Source of the DNA: Pseudevernia furfuracea
Taxonomy: Eukaryota; Ascomycota; Lecanoromycetes; Lecanorales; Parmeliaceae
DNA: 64,000 bases
Direction: 5' to 3'
Assembly: GCA_022315425.1 (NCBI GenBank)
Contig: JAIUPT010000042.1
Coordinates: 1,054,001 to 1,118,000, forward strand
A program made the translations under genes and the position numbers. The notes beneath the pieces are model-generated. The model did not search any database and was not told where the DNA came from. It worked only from the letters and a program-made list of their open reading frames with translations. Each line of letters begins with the position of its first letter. Within the stretch, counting starts at the first letter, position 1. Of this stretch, positions 32,154 through 43,402 are shown in pieces.

Positions 32154-33211
32154 ATGACTCTCTCAAATTTTTTCAAGAGTTACGCCTTCTATGCCTTGAC
32201 ATTCGCCGGAAACACTGTCCCTCTATCTGACAGTATTCTCGGACCTCGGGTCACCGCGGGCTGTGGGATGCCTCATGTAGTCGACGGGATATCCAAGAAC
32301 TTCCAAGTTTCAACCGACGGAGGCAACCGTACGTATAGAATACGTCTACCTAGCAACTACGATCCGAATATCCCGGCTCCTCTTATCATCTCCTACCACG
32401 GCCATGGGCAAGATATGGTGCAGCAAGAGACCCTCTCTCAGTTCTCTAATGATGCGATCAATCCGAATATGATTGCAGTATACCCACAAGGTCTCAAAGG
32501 CGCTGTGAGTAGAACCCTCCTGTGTATCCCCAAACATTTCTCATATCAAATTATCTATATCACTATCAACTCAGAGAAGTAAATGTCGAACGTCACTGAT
32601 CGGACTTCAAGAGCGGCAAGCGATCTTGGGAAGGAGAGTTCGACCCAGCGCCCGGCGTTCAAGATAAGCTTTTCACAAGCGACCTCATAAATCATCTCGA
32701 AGCCAACTACTGCATCGACACCTCAAGAATCTACGCCAACGGCATGTCCGACGGCGGTGGCTTTGCCAACACCCTAGCATGCTCTCCGGACCATGGTGCA
32801 CCCTTTGCAGCATTTGCTCCGGTATCCGGCGCTTTTTACACCGACACTAACTACAGCGACTGCAATCCCTCCCGATCGCCTCTTCCCATCCTCGAATTTC
32901 ATGGCTATGTTGACAAGACCATCAAGTACAACGGTGGCTCTGGAAACGGCGGCCCTTTGCCCTCGATTCCAAATTGGCTTTCATGGTGGGCTCGGCACGA
33001 TGGTTGTTCAGACCCAGCAGCAGATAAGGCATCTAAGAACGAAACTGGGTACGAGTACATCATGTATTCCTGCAATGGCATTACGGGCATAGTGCGTCAT
33101 TATAAGATCTGGGACCTCGGTCACAGCTGGCCCAACACCAGCATCACTGTTTCACCAATTGATGCATCTCCCATTATCATGAGTTTCTTCAATGCTTATC
33201 ACAAACCCTAG
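32154..33211 (+). CDS. Secreted feruloyl esterase / polyhydroxybutyrate depolymerase-type esterase (316 aa)
   Basis: Exons 32154-32504 and 32612-33211; the 107-base intron starts GTGAGT and ends ACTTCAAG. The N-terminus (MTLSNFFKSYAFYALTFAGN) is a probable signal peptide, followed by a mature part starting near CGMPH. The alpha/beta hydrolase features are PLIISYHGHGQ (oxyanion strand), YANGMSDGGGFANTLAC (nucleophile Ser in G-x-S-x-G), EFHGYVDKTIKY (Asp) and WDLGHSWP (His). The architecture is that of the FaeC-like family acting on plant cell-wall esters. The ORF stays open 49 codons upstream without a better start; the ATG chosen directly precedes the signal peptide. Even cysteine content suggests disulfides. 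Confidence 0.9.
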
Positions 33212-33641
33212 ATCGTCGATCAACGCTGTGAAGATGTTAGATCGGCGCTGGAACAGTCGTCTGGGAGTGAAAGGATTTAATCAGTCAAGGTCTCTGGCTT
33301 TATTTCTCATCTCAAGGCTTTTTACTCTGTGATAGGGTTGGGTGTCTTCCTATGGCCATCCCTTGTCCAGTTCTGGGTTGGAGGGGGAGACGTTGCGGCA
33401 CTAGGCTTGTTGTGGTTGATATTGTGATAGCGTTCTGTAATCGATCGCGTGAAACAACGCAGCTGCCAGGATTCGAGCTTTGCCTGTTCTGTTTAGCTGC
33501 ATAGGTCCCCGCATACAAGGCTGCCGCTCAGCAACTCCTCCACTGATCTCTCTGTTTCCAGATCAGTGTCGTAAGGGCTGTGATTCTACAGATATAATTT
33601 TGTATCTGCTGGCGCTTTGTGTGGCAAGTAGATCAGACAGC
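33212..33641. other. Intergenic, promoter of the NLR-type gene
   Basis: No gene seen. The frame of NLR exon 1 remains open upstream to about 33480 with no ATG nearer than 33642. Confidence 0.4.
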
Positions 33642-36600
33642 ATGACGCTCAAGGACCGCGTATTGGCTCTACTTCCAGGCCACAAGGCTGCAGCGACAGA
33701 CGATGAGGCAGTGGACGACATCCAGAATAGCAATGCAGAAGATCAATTTGGCTTGCAGATGCTCTATGATGGTATCAAGAAACCTGCTGAGACGCCTTCA
33801 GCACAGGCAGACGATGACAACGTTTGTTTGGAGCCTGTGGAGTAAGCCTTTTTCCCCAACACTCAACCACTCCAGCTACTCATCTTTCACCCGCAGTATC
33901 GTTGCTGTTCACGGATTGGGAGGTGGTGCCATCTCGACCTGGCGCCATCCAGACTCGAAGGTTATCTGGCTTCGAGATCTACTTCCTTCTTCTATGCGAA
34001 ACTGTCGAGTCATGTCCTACGGATATGATGCTAAGATCTACGAGAATCGAAGCACTCTTCACATGATGCATAATGCTGAGAATCTTCTATTTGACGTCCA
34101 GGCAGCGCGAAACTCCAAAGAGGTAATTTAGGGGAACAAGTATACATCTTTCGTGCCGCTAATACTTTACCCTAGCTTCGAGCTCGACGATTGATATTCA
34201 TCGGTCACAGCATGGGTGGTATCCTTATAAAGAATGTAGTTGACTTTTCAAATGTCGCCTCTCACCGACTGACACGAGCACATTAGGCATTGTGCATGGC
34301 TCATGAGGAGGCAAAATACAAAGAGCTCTTACATTCAACATGCGGCATCATGTTCATGGGTACCCCTCACGACGGAGCTGACGCTGCCAAACTGGCCTCA
34401 ACAATTGCCAATATTGCAAATTCGATAACCACGCTGAACACCATCAATTTGGAAATCCTTGAGCGTGATTCAGACCGATTGCAGGGGATATCAAAGTCGT
34501 TCGGCTTTCTCAAGGACCTGAGAATCGTAACTGTGATCGAATCGAATAAGACTCGCATCCCGTATACTAATGTATACATTTTGGTATGACAAACCATTAC
34601 GGTCCAAATCTGTACAAACACTGACATCATGAGCAGATTGTACCGCAACCGTCGGCTCGTCTCAATCTTGGGGACCGTGAAACTTCTATCAGCGTCGCGG
34701 ACGCTGACCATCACATGGTCTGCAAATTCCGCAGTGGAGAGGACAATCAATATAACAGAATCAAGACAGCTCTGCACGATTTGGCTACCTCGCAGGGTGG
34801 TATGTAAGACAAATTCGACGTAGAATACAGATCTACATCTAATTGTATGATTTACAGCCAGTAGTCTTTTGTTGACCGTGCACCAAATTCCCTACGCACC
34901 CGATCCAAACTTTGTAGGGCGTGCGTCCATCCTGGATGACCTTTCGAAAACATTCAAGACTCGGGGGGTTCATAATCGCATAGCACTTTATGGACTCGGA
35001 GGAATTGGGTGCGTGAAACCCTTGGTATTACGAACCTTGAGCTGATCTCCATCACCAGCAAGTCAGGGATTGCAATCGAGTTCGCTCACACTTTTCGTCA
35101 ACTATATCCCGAGACACATATCTTCTGGGTTCGTGGTGCCAGCCCGCAGCGCTTCGAACAGTCATATCGTGCAATCGCGAAGGGGCTCCATCTTGAAGGA
35201 CACGATAATCCACAATTCAACATCCTTGAAATGGTGAAGCACTGGTTGACAGCAAATCCTAAGCAATGGCTAATAATTCTCGACAACGCCGATGAAGAGG
35301 GGCTCTATTTTCCAACTCAAAGGTCAACAGCCGACGATGTTGATGGGTCAGCTCAAATCATAGAATCTGAAATCAGCACACTTTCTCAATTTTTACCACA
35401 AAACTCGAATGGCTGCATCTTAGTCACCTCAAGGGATAAGCGAACAGCTCTTCAACTAGTCGGAAATCTACCCAAAAACTTGATCGAGGTGAAGAAACTT
35501 GACTCCGAAGACTCCCTGGCCGTCATTCGATCTAGACTTTCCGTGGAGAAAGTTGAAAATGCAGACCTACGAGCATTTGCCACGATGTTAGGAGACATAC
35601 CATTGGCTATTACACAGGCTTGCGTATACATCGAAGCAAACGAGATGATGAGCGTCAATGGGTACTGCGAGAAATTCCATGAAAGCAGCGATATGCAGCA
35701 ACGTCTGTTAGACAAGGCTAGCTATGATCTTCGAAGGGATCCTGACATACCAAATGCGGTCATCACGACCTGGAGGATATCATTCGAGCACATCAGATCT
35801 CGAAATCCATTTGCAGCAGAAGTCCTGTCTTTGCTGGGCGTGCTAGACCGCCAGCACATCCCTAGATACATTCTGAATAGTTTGAAGCCCGACCAACTGG
35901 AAGTTGACGAAGCCTTGAGCCAGCTGATTGCACATTGTCTCGTCAAATCCGAGATAAACCGAGAGTTTCTCGAGATACATCCTCTGGTGGAAGCTGCCCT
36001 GCACGCCTGGATGAGCGGGTGTGAGAAGCTGGCGCATTGGCTTCGAGTTGCCACTATCATCTTTGATCAAGTCTTTCCAAAAGACCTACATGGAAATGTT
36101 GGGAATTGGTCCCGTTGCAATCTATTGGTTCCCCACGCACTAAAAGTAATCCAAACATCCACACAACTGCCGGAACTCCATACCCCTGCACTCGCCGCAT
36201 TGTACACCTATGTTGCCGTATCCCTTGACACCCAGTTCCGGCTGGAGGAGGCAGCAATGCTTCATCAAAAAGCTGTCGAGCTTGTTACAAAAGAGCGGGG
36301 ACCGCATGATAAAGTCACGCTCGCTTATAAATGCAATTTGGCAGACACGCTCCACAATCAAAAGAGGCTGAGCGAAGCCGAAGCCATTTATCGTGATATT
36401 TGGCATTACCTTCAAGAAAATGTGATACACACAAAGACCTGGGAGATGCTATGGTTTCATGTCCCCAATTCGCTAGCCCGTCTACTTACTGACATGGGTA
36501 AGACTGTCGAGGCTCGAAAGATGCAGCAAGGTTTACTGGAGGTGACTCTTGTGAACAAGGGAGAGGAAGACGAGAACACGCTGCGGATTATGAACAACTT

Positions 36601-37948
36601 CGCTTTGGCACTTTTCAAAGAAGGCAGATACGATGAAGCCGAAAGCATGGGCCGCAAGGCTTTGGAAACGCAATTGCGTGTTCTGAAACCTGACAGCCAG
36701 CTGATTTTGTATACCATGAAAAACCTGTCAGATTACTCGAGAGCGCGCGAAGATTTTTCACAAGCCAAAGAGTACATTGAAGCTGTTGTCATCATGGAAG
36801 AAAGGTTGCTCCCTGTCGGGCATCCCGATAGACTTGCTACATCCAAAACTTTGGCTTCTCTGTTCTACTTTCAAGATAATTATTCAGAGGCGGAGAGAAT
36901 TCTCCGTCAAGCGCAGGCCGACGGCGATCTATTTCCGCAGAAGTCCTACGTTCTGCTGAATCTACGAGCGGAGCTTGCCACAGCGCTCGACGCCCAAGGG
37001 AAGTACTCTGAGGCAGAAACAATCGCGAGAGATGTGCTGAATTCAAAGCAAATATCTTCAGACTCCAGCGATGCTGACACTTGGACTGTCATGGGTATTC
37101 TGGCCTCAATACTTCATCATCTCCACAAAGACAATGAGGCCGAGGACTTGCATTGGCAGCTTCTGGAACACTATGCCGACAACGGCGCGCCCAATCAGGA
37201 TGGACTCACCCGCGAAGCAAGTGCTGCGTTTGGTTCAATCATCGTGGTGCTTGGGCTAGACATGAACGCGGAATCGTTGTCATACTTTGATAAGATCCTA
37301 GAGAGACAGGATCCTCAACGAATAGGCGGTACCCAAGCATTCCAAAAGCGAGTTAAACTCCTAAGCCTTGTGCTAGCCAAATCAGGGAGGTACACAGTAG
37401 GACTGGAACTGGAAGTGACATGGCGTGATCAGAGCGACAGTAGCAGTTTATGGAAAGTCAACAACCTTGCAGAGCACTACCTAAAATCAGATCGCAGAGT
37501 CCCCGCCAAAACCCTGCTTGAGGGTTTGTATGGGGAAGCGCAAGAGCACTTTGGGCCTGCAGACAACCTGACACTCTCAACCGCGGGCCTGCTGGCCGTG
37601 GCTGTAGGTAGCGATACGGATGAGGGCGCAGGCCTCTTATTCAGCGTTGTCGAACATGCTCCGCCGGGTAACCAGCATGGTCTGGTGGCCCGCCAAAATC
37701 TGGCCGTGGGCTACGAGAGGCGAGGGATGTGCTTGCAAGCTTTTAATGCTCTCAAAATGGCGACTGATCTGGCGCAAGAGCATTTCAAAGAGGACGACCC
37801 AGTGGCGATTGGGATCCGTACAACCTTCGTAACGTTTTTAAATGACCACCTCAGTTCCGTTTCACCTTCGCATTTGACCATTCGACTGCGCGATGCTGGA
37901 CCCTCCACCACCTCACCAGATGATGCCGGTAACGACGCGTCGAATTGA
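33642..37948 (+). CDS. NLR-like STAND protein: alpha/beta hydrolase + NB-ARC + TPR (1328 aa)
   Basis: Exons: 33642-33841, 33897-34122, 34176-34235, 34287-34583, 34637-34799, 34858-35008 and 35059-37948; 3987 bases, all phases match. Residues about 67-280 form a SesB-type serine hydrolase-like domain (IVAVHGLGGGA; nucleophile elbow GHSMGG with Ser154; GTPHDGAD). The NB-ARC follows: P-loop YGLGGIGKS at 360-368, Walker B WLIILDNAD about 436-444, an RNBS-B-like ILVTSRDKRT, and GDIPLAITQA. From about residue 680 onward there are tetratricopeptide-type repeats with recurrent A-x-x-LH-K-A and LA-x-x-L patterns. This is the domain order of fungal NOD-like receptors linked to non-self recognition and programmed cell death; that role is family knowledge, not shown here. 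An intron splits the P-loop. No premature stop seen. Confidence 0.93.
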
Positions 37949-38387
37949 ACTGAAAAGGTGCGGAGTTTCAAGACACCACAGGATCATCGCTCCAACAGGT
38001 GATTGATTGCGCATTGCTATAAGCCTATGAATAAGCCATCATCACCGATCATATATACACGATTCGACCTTCCACCCTCTTAAAACGCCTAGTTTTCCAA
38101 GGATGTCTACCACTAATAATCCTCTACGACGGGCCCGCAGCTTTACCTCCAAATTATCTGTCCGTTACGTTTGGATGAATTCCAAACGCATTAGCTACGA
38201 CTTAGCGACATCAAAAATGGACCTCATCTATGCTGCATGCTCATCATTTGCGGGTTCAGGATCTCGAGCTGGTTGCGATATTGGATGGAGAATCTTCCAC
38301 CTCACGTTATCTCTTGCAACAGCTTGCCCTCGGCAGACTCGGAGAGATATAATTCCGCTGTCTTATCCTCGTCCCCTCGGCACTTGA
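37949..38387. other. Short spacer between the NLR gene and the F-box pseudogene
   Basis: It includes an ATG frame at 38103-38387 (MSTTNNPLRRARSFTSKLSV) that overlaps fragments in other frames. It may be the remnant 5' end of the broken F-box gene. Confidence 0.35.
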
Positions 38388-39969
38388 AGAACAATACCCT
38401 TTCATCCAACGGATCTCCCTAGCGAGCTCGTCTTGGCTATTTTGAAACCTCTCACACGTCCTGATCTCAAATCTGCGCGGCTGGTATCGAGGAATTGGTC
38501 TCTATGTGCTGCGGCATACCCTTTCGAAGTTATCTACATTTCTCCTTCGAAAGAGGATATTGATGTCTTCGAAGCGATAACACAACACCCAGTCTTGAGC
38601 AAATGTCCCCGCCACCTCGAATATGACGGAGTTGAGTTCTTGACCGACTATTCCAAGGACGACTTTGCCAAGGACATCTGGGGACAGTCATTTTCGGACT
38701 TAGATCAGAGGCTTGATGGTCCAGATGCAGACATCAGCGCCTGGATCAAAGAGAACGTACTGCCGGATACATATAAATATGTGGATATGGAAAGCTATGG
38801 AGACTGTAAACCAGTCAACGACGGGTATCGAAAATATCACGAACATGCCAATTACCAGCAGGATGTTCTTCAAAGTGGCCAGTTCGTCGAAATCTTGGTT
38901 AGAGGTTTGCAGCATCTAGTCTCCCTTACCTCGGTGACTCTTCAGCTTCGCTGGCAGTTGAATCTTGACTACATCAGGCGCGGATCTCCTTTGGGTCGCA
39001 GCTAGAGCACATTCTATGCCCACCCATACGCATGGAGTTCCATGTATGATAAGAACGAGCGGCAAGGTCCAGAGGCAGCGAGGCAATATCTAATCATCTC
39101 ATCTGCTCTCGCCCGAGCACAAAAGCAAACTCGCAAATTCGGATTGGGCAACGTTGCGTCGTTTACTGGCGGTTTACCCCCAGATGTGTTTGAAAAATCC
39201 GACCATTCGAATACAGGACTGGACATCTCAGCTTTTTCAGGGCTTGGACATTTTGATATTACACTTGCCCACTATACGGACATCGTGACGCCTATGATTC
39301 TCAAGAACATGCATGACCTTCAGTTGCTGCTCAATTCCGTAGACCAATTGAAAGTTCTAAGGTTAAGGCTCTTGTGCGACTACGAACCAGACCCGACGCG
39401 TTACATTCACGAGAATGTTTTCTCAGCAACCAAAGTTTGGAGCAGGCTAACGACGCTCAAATTAGAGTTCATGATCACAACGGCCACCAATCTGTTGCTT
39501 TTGCTAGTCTTTCAAATGCCTGAAATGCGACACCTCGAGCTGGGGGGGCATCAACCTACTTGAAGGCACGTGGCACAGCGTTATCGAAGGTCTCAGGCAA
39601 TCAGACCGCCTATCGTCCTTTCGCATTTCCTACAACAACGTGCTTTACCACCGCAGCGGGAAACGGTTCATGTACGACAATTCGCAGTTTCTAGAGCCTA
39701 TTAGAGAATATATAATGCACGGCGGTCATCACCCGTGCATTCCCCCCAACCAGCCGAATCGTGCAGCCCAGACTTACATGATGGACATTGAGCCATCGGT
39801 ACGAGACCGTCTCATGGGTTTGGACAGCACGCGCTGTGAAGAATTGGACTCTGCAGCTCGAAAAGCCTTGATGGATGCTAGGAAAATTGGTCCAGATGTA
39901 GACGGGTTCTGGTGGAAGAAGCTGGTCAAACGGGAAAGCATTCGCTTGCTCTCTGATTTCACTCTTTGA
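38388..39969 (+). pseudogene. Broken F-box protein gene
   Basis: The frame opens at 38388 without an ATG and gives an F-box: DLPSELVLAILKPLTRPDLK then SARLVSRNWS. It is interrupted by an in-frame TAG at 39003-39005, after which the same frame continues (STFYAHPYAWSSMYDKNERQ). Near 39542-39548 a run of seven Gs marks a frame change, and the protein continues as INLLEGTWHSVIEGLRQSD to LLSDFTL and TGA at 39967-39969. The middle has leucine-rich-like segments (LKVLRLRLL; TTLKLEFM). Three defects (missing start, nonsense, homopolymer frameshift) make decay more likely than a single sequencing error. It sits immediately downstream of the NLR gene. Confidence 0.75.
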
Positions 39970-41629
39970 GTATGTTGCTGCATGCTTTACTCTAGGGAAG
40001 TCTCGGCGACCTATTCGGCACAAAGTGCAGTGTGCCTTATCTTCAATATACAACAATCGATGGCCTCGGAGCAAAGCGGGACGACATGGAGAGCAGGATC
40101 CGTGAACGGATTACTAAATAGCAGACGGTAGCGTGTCATTTGCAGTCAACAGGCTCTTTCTTATGGGGAATGGTCGGAACATTTCCGAATGGCGAGAAAG
40201 ATTTGAAAGTCGTATTCCAGACTGTCACGAATTACGAGGAAGGATAGAAAAGGAAAATGACAGCCTCATGCAGCATAAAAGCAAATTCAGAAGCTTTGCA
40301 AGTATCAAAGCACTGAAAGTGAGCAAAAGCTCCCAGCAAGCTTGATCCGTGTGAATCTGATGGTGACTTTTCAACCGCTTTCGTAGACATAGTCGTAATA
40401 GCCTCGCAAGCCAGTCCACATCACCACAAAAGAATCAAAAAATTGTGACCGCGCAGTCATACAGACTGTACTAGTGCCAGCCCCCAGCATCCAACCAAAT
40501 CCCCTATCCATGGTCGATGACATTCATAGCGCATACCTAGATTGAAAAGTGTATCACCGATGCTCCCCCCGTACCAGCCTTCATTCAGTACCCCACTCAC
40601 ACGAACAAGACTCATGCACACAACCAGACTAGGCGAAGACACACCGCAAAGTTCGATCTTCCCCCACACACAAAAGCAACCCGACAACAAAAGGCATCGA
40701 CGGGAGAAATCCGAGCAAATAACCGTGCGAGCCTGGTTGCTTCATCTTTTATCTACGACATGGGAGACAGCCAGCCACCTCCCTCCGGTATGTATAAAGT
40801 GTATAATAAACAAGTGACCCCTCCCCACGTGACATGCAAAAGAGCGCCAGGCAAAACCTAGCCCTCCTCAAACCTCGCAACCGATCCCATCCTTGGCGAA
40901 AAGGCTTGGTCCGTTCTCGAGCTTCCTTCCGGGGGCACGGGTTGGGTGGGACGCACGTAAGCTACTCTGAGTCAGTCAATCAATCAATCAATCAATTAGT
41001 CAGTCATTGAGTCGGTCAGCTCAGATAGAGGGCAAGATAGACACAATGTCCATCTGAGAATGAGGCATTTGCGTGTATTTCATGATAGTCAGTGGATTCG
41101 GCGAGAGCGTCAAAGAGCGGAAAACTAAAGCCGTTTCTCGTTGAAGGTATGCTGCTCTTGTCGATTATGTGAAGGATGCAGTGGTCGCCACTGGTGCCAA
41201 CAAGTTGACGCGTTCAATATTGACGATTGCAGGAGCAAACGCTTGGGGGGGTGGATAGGACAGGACCTAGCTACATACCTACTTACTCCGTAGATGCGGT
41301 TCAAGTATGTGAAGCGAAGCTGAAAGCAAATGACGTTGGGGGTTGGGGGCTATTTATAAGTTTGAATGAATGAATGAATGTGTGTAAAGATATACAGATT
41401 CAATTTTCCCAAAACTGCCGGCCCTCTTGTCAACCAATGAAGGATATCCTCCAGTTGACTCCCTTAACGCTTCGCTAGATCGCATGGATAGTGTTCTGAT
41501 GCAGCAGTAAAATCAAGACCATAGTGCTATGAGACATTTGAGGAAACGATGGTGGTGTCAAGCCATAGATGTCCTCTCTCCCATGGCGCCCTTCGCAATT
41601 GCGATCTCGAGATGGTTTTCTTTTCCCTC
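39970..41629. other. Gene-poor stretch, 1.7 kb
   Basis: Short frames only (70 codons at 40133-40345, 91 codons at 40542-40817). A short CAAT tandem repeat (TCAATCAATCAATCAATC) lies at about 40976-40996, and a GAATGAATGAATGAATG repeat at about 41364-41380. No gene supported. Confidence 0.45.
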
Positions 41630-42629
41630 TTAGACATAGTAGCGTCTGCTATCCCTCGAGCTCCTGCGATGCGTCGATCCGCCACCACCGCTGCCACCAC
41701 CGCTGCGTGAATGTCCGCGCCTGTACATCAGAGTCAGTACAAGAACAAAAAGACAGCAGTTGGCAAAGTCATGGCATACCTCGAATCATGGCTCCTCCTC
41801 CTCCTGGTTACCTCCGTCTTGTACTGCACATTATCATCATCCCTGGTCCTGTGCATGAAGAGCAAGATCAAGAATGTGATAAAGAAGAATATGCAGTTCA
41901 TGATGCCGAACGCGAAGCTCGCTTTCTGCATTGCGCAGTCTTTTTGGATATTGGCTGAAATTCCACTCGATCCTGAAACTCCATTGGTTCCCAGGCTCAG
42001 GTATGTTGGACCGCTGTCAGTGATGCTGGAGCAGTTGGCTTTGGCGATGCCGCGGAGTTCGTAGACGCCGGCTATGAAGGCGCCGATGAAGCAGAGGTCG
42101 ACGAAGGCGACATAGAGGGTGGACCTTTGGGTTGATTTGCGGCGGAAGAGAGTGACGATGGCCCATACGGCTGCGAGGGTGGAGACAATGAAGAGGGTCC
42201 TGCACAATGGATGTGTCAGCATCACATACCAAGACTGCGGCTGTTTTAGGGTATGGAGCTCTTACAAGATAGAGGCTGGGGTGAGTCGATTTGCTTTCTG
42301 GTTGACATTGACAAAGTATGCCTTGATGTGGGTCAGTACAGGCGTCAAGTGAGGGATTGCACAATAGCATCTGAACTTACAAGCATGCCCAGTGTAGGAA
42401 TGAGCGTGACAATCTCGAACAAGCGCCAGAAGGTGAAGAAGATGTAGCCAAGCATGGCGAGCTGCAGGAGTCGCAAGCTGAGTGTTGGTTTTGCGTAATG
42501 GGTTCTGATGAGCTCTGGAAGCTGGGCCTGGACGTCCTAATGTAATGAGAGCAAGGTCAAGATGGTCCAGGGTCGGGTAATGGTAGAGCAGCTTTGTACA
42601 GAATGCTCGATTGCTGTACAGTGTTGCAT
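41630..42629 (-). CDS. MARVEL-like four-span membrane protein (250 aa)
   Basis: Exons on minus: 42629-42600, 42536-42381, 42321-42266, 42199-41780 and 41720-41630; 753 bases. Exon 1 encodes only ten residues (MQHCTAIEHS). Four hydrophobic segments are visible: LGYIFFTFWRLFEIVTLIP, LTLFIVSTLAAVWAIVTLF, YVAFVDLCFIGAFIAGVY and FGIMNCIFFFITFLILLFM. This spacing fits the MARVEL family of membrane-organising proteins. The cytosolic tail is basic and Gly/Ser-rich (SRSGGSGGGGSTHRRSSRDS). Intron 3 contains the branch GATGCTGACAC. The position of exon 1 is the least certain part; exons 2-5 join cleanly. Confidence 0.82.
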
Positions 42630-43402
42630 CCAAAGATAAGATGTGTATGTTTGAAGGGAAGCAAAAGGGTTAGAAGAAGGAAGAAGAAGAAGAAGAAAGA
42701 AGGAGAGAAAGGAATATGGATGTGAAGCAAGTTATTTGAGTTGGCAGCCCAGGGAGCCCTTAGAGTACAGCACACATGCGGGAGAAGGCTGGGCTTGTCA
42801 TAGCGGGGCTGGAAATGCCCAGACTGCCAAGACTGCCAAGACTGCCAGAACCTGCCGACCCGCAACTGCATACCTAATATAAGATGGACGGCAGGGAAGT
42901 TGGATTTTCAAAACATGGTCCTAGCACGTGGAAACAGGATCAAGATCATCAATCTCATGCTTTCGTCAGCTTGCTTCCAAGGCAATAGTAATCGGCAATT
43001 CCTGCGTGGCAGCAGTGCATTTTATGAAGCTACCGAATCTTTGAACCTCGCAGGGCAGATAGAGAGATCGGCATCATGCATGTAATGCGCTTGTGCACCG
43101 AGGCACCATGGAGAAACGAACATGTCAAGACTCATGCGCTCATCTATCCGCTGCAGCATCATGACGGGTTGGTAAGAGCTTGCCCAAAAAATAGAAATAA
43201 TTCTCGGCCAGACTCTTGTCATTCATTAAACCTGTCTCCGGCTGCTCGCCTGTAGTTCACTTAGCAAGAAGACTATGTGCTCAGCCATTGACTGGACCGC
43301 CAGAGGCAATGAATTCGATGACTACTCAATCATAGGTGCATGCAGTCAGTTATAAATCATACATTTATACTCTCTGTGTGCTGGGTATCTAAAAGACAAG
43401 TC
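42630..43402. other. Intergenic between two minus-strand genes
   Basis: It holds the promoter of the MARVEL-like gene and the 3' flank of IKS1. It contains a TTCTTC-type microsatellite (minus strand, about 42674-42705) and a direct repeat of the ten-base unit CTGCCAAGA (about 42824-42846). No gene seen. Confidence 0.5.
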
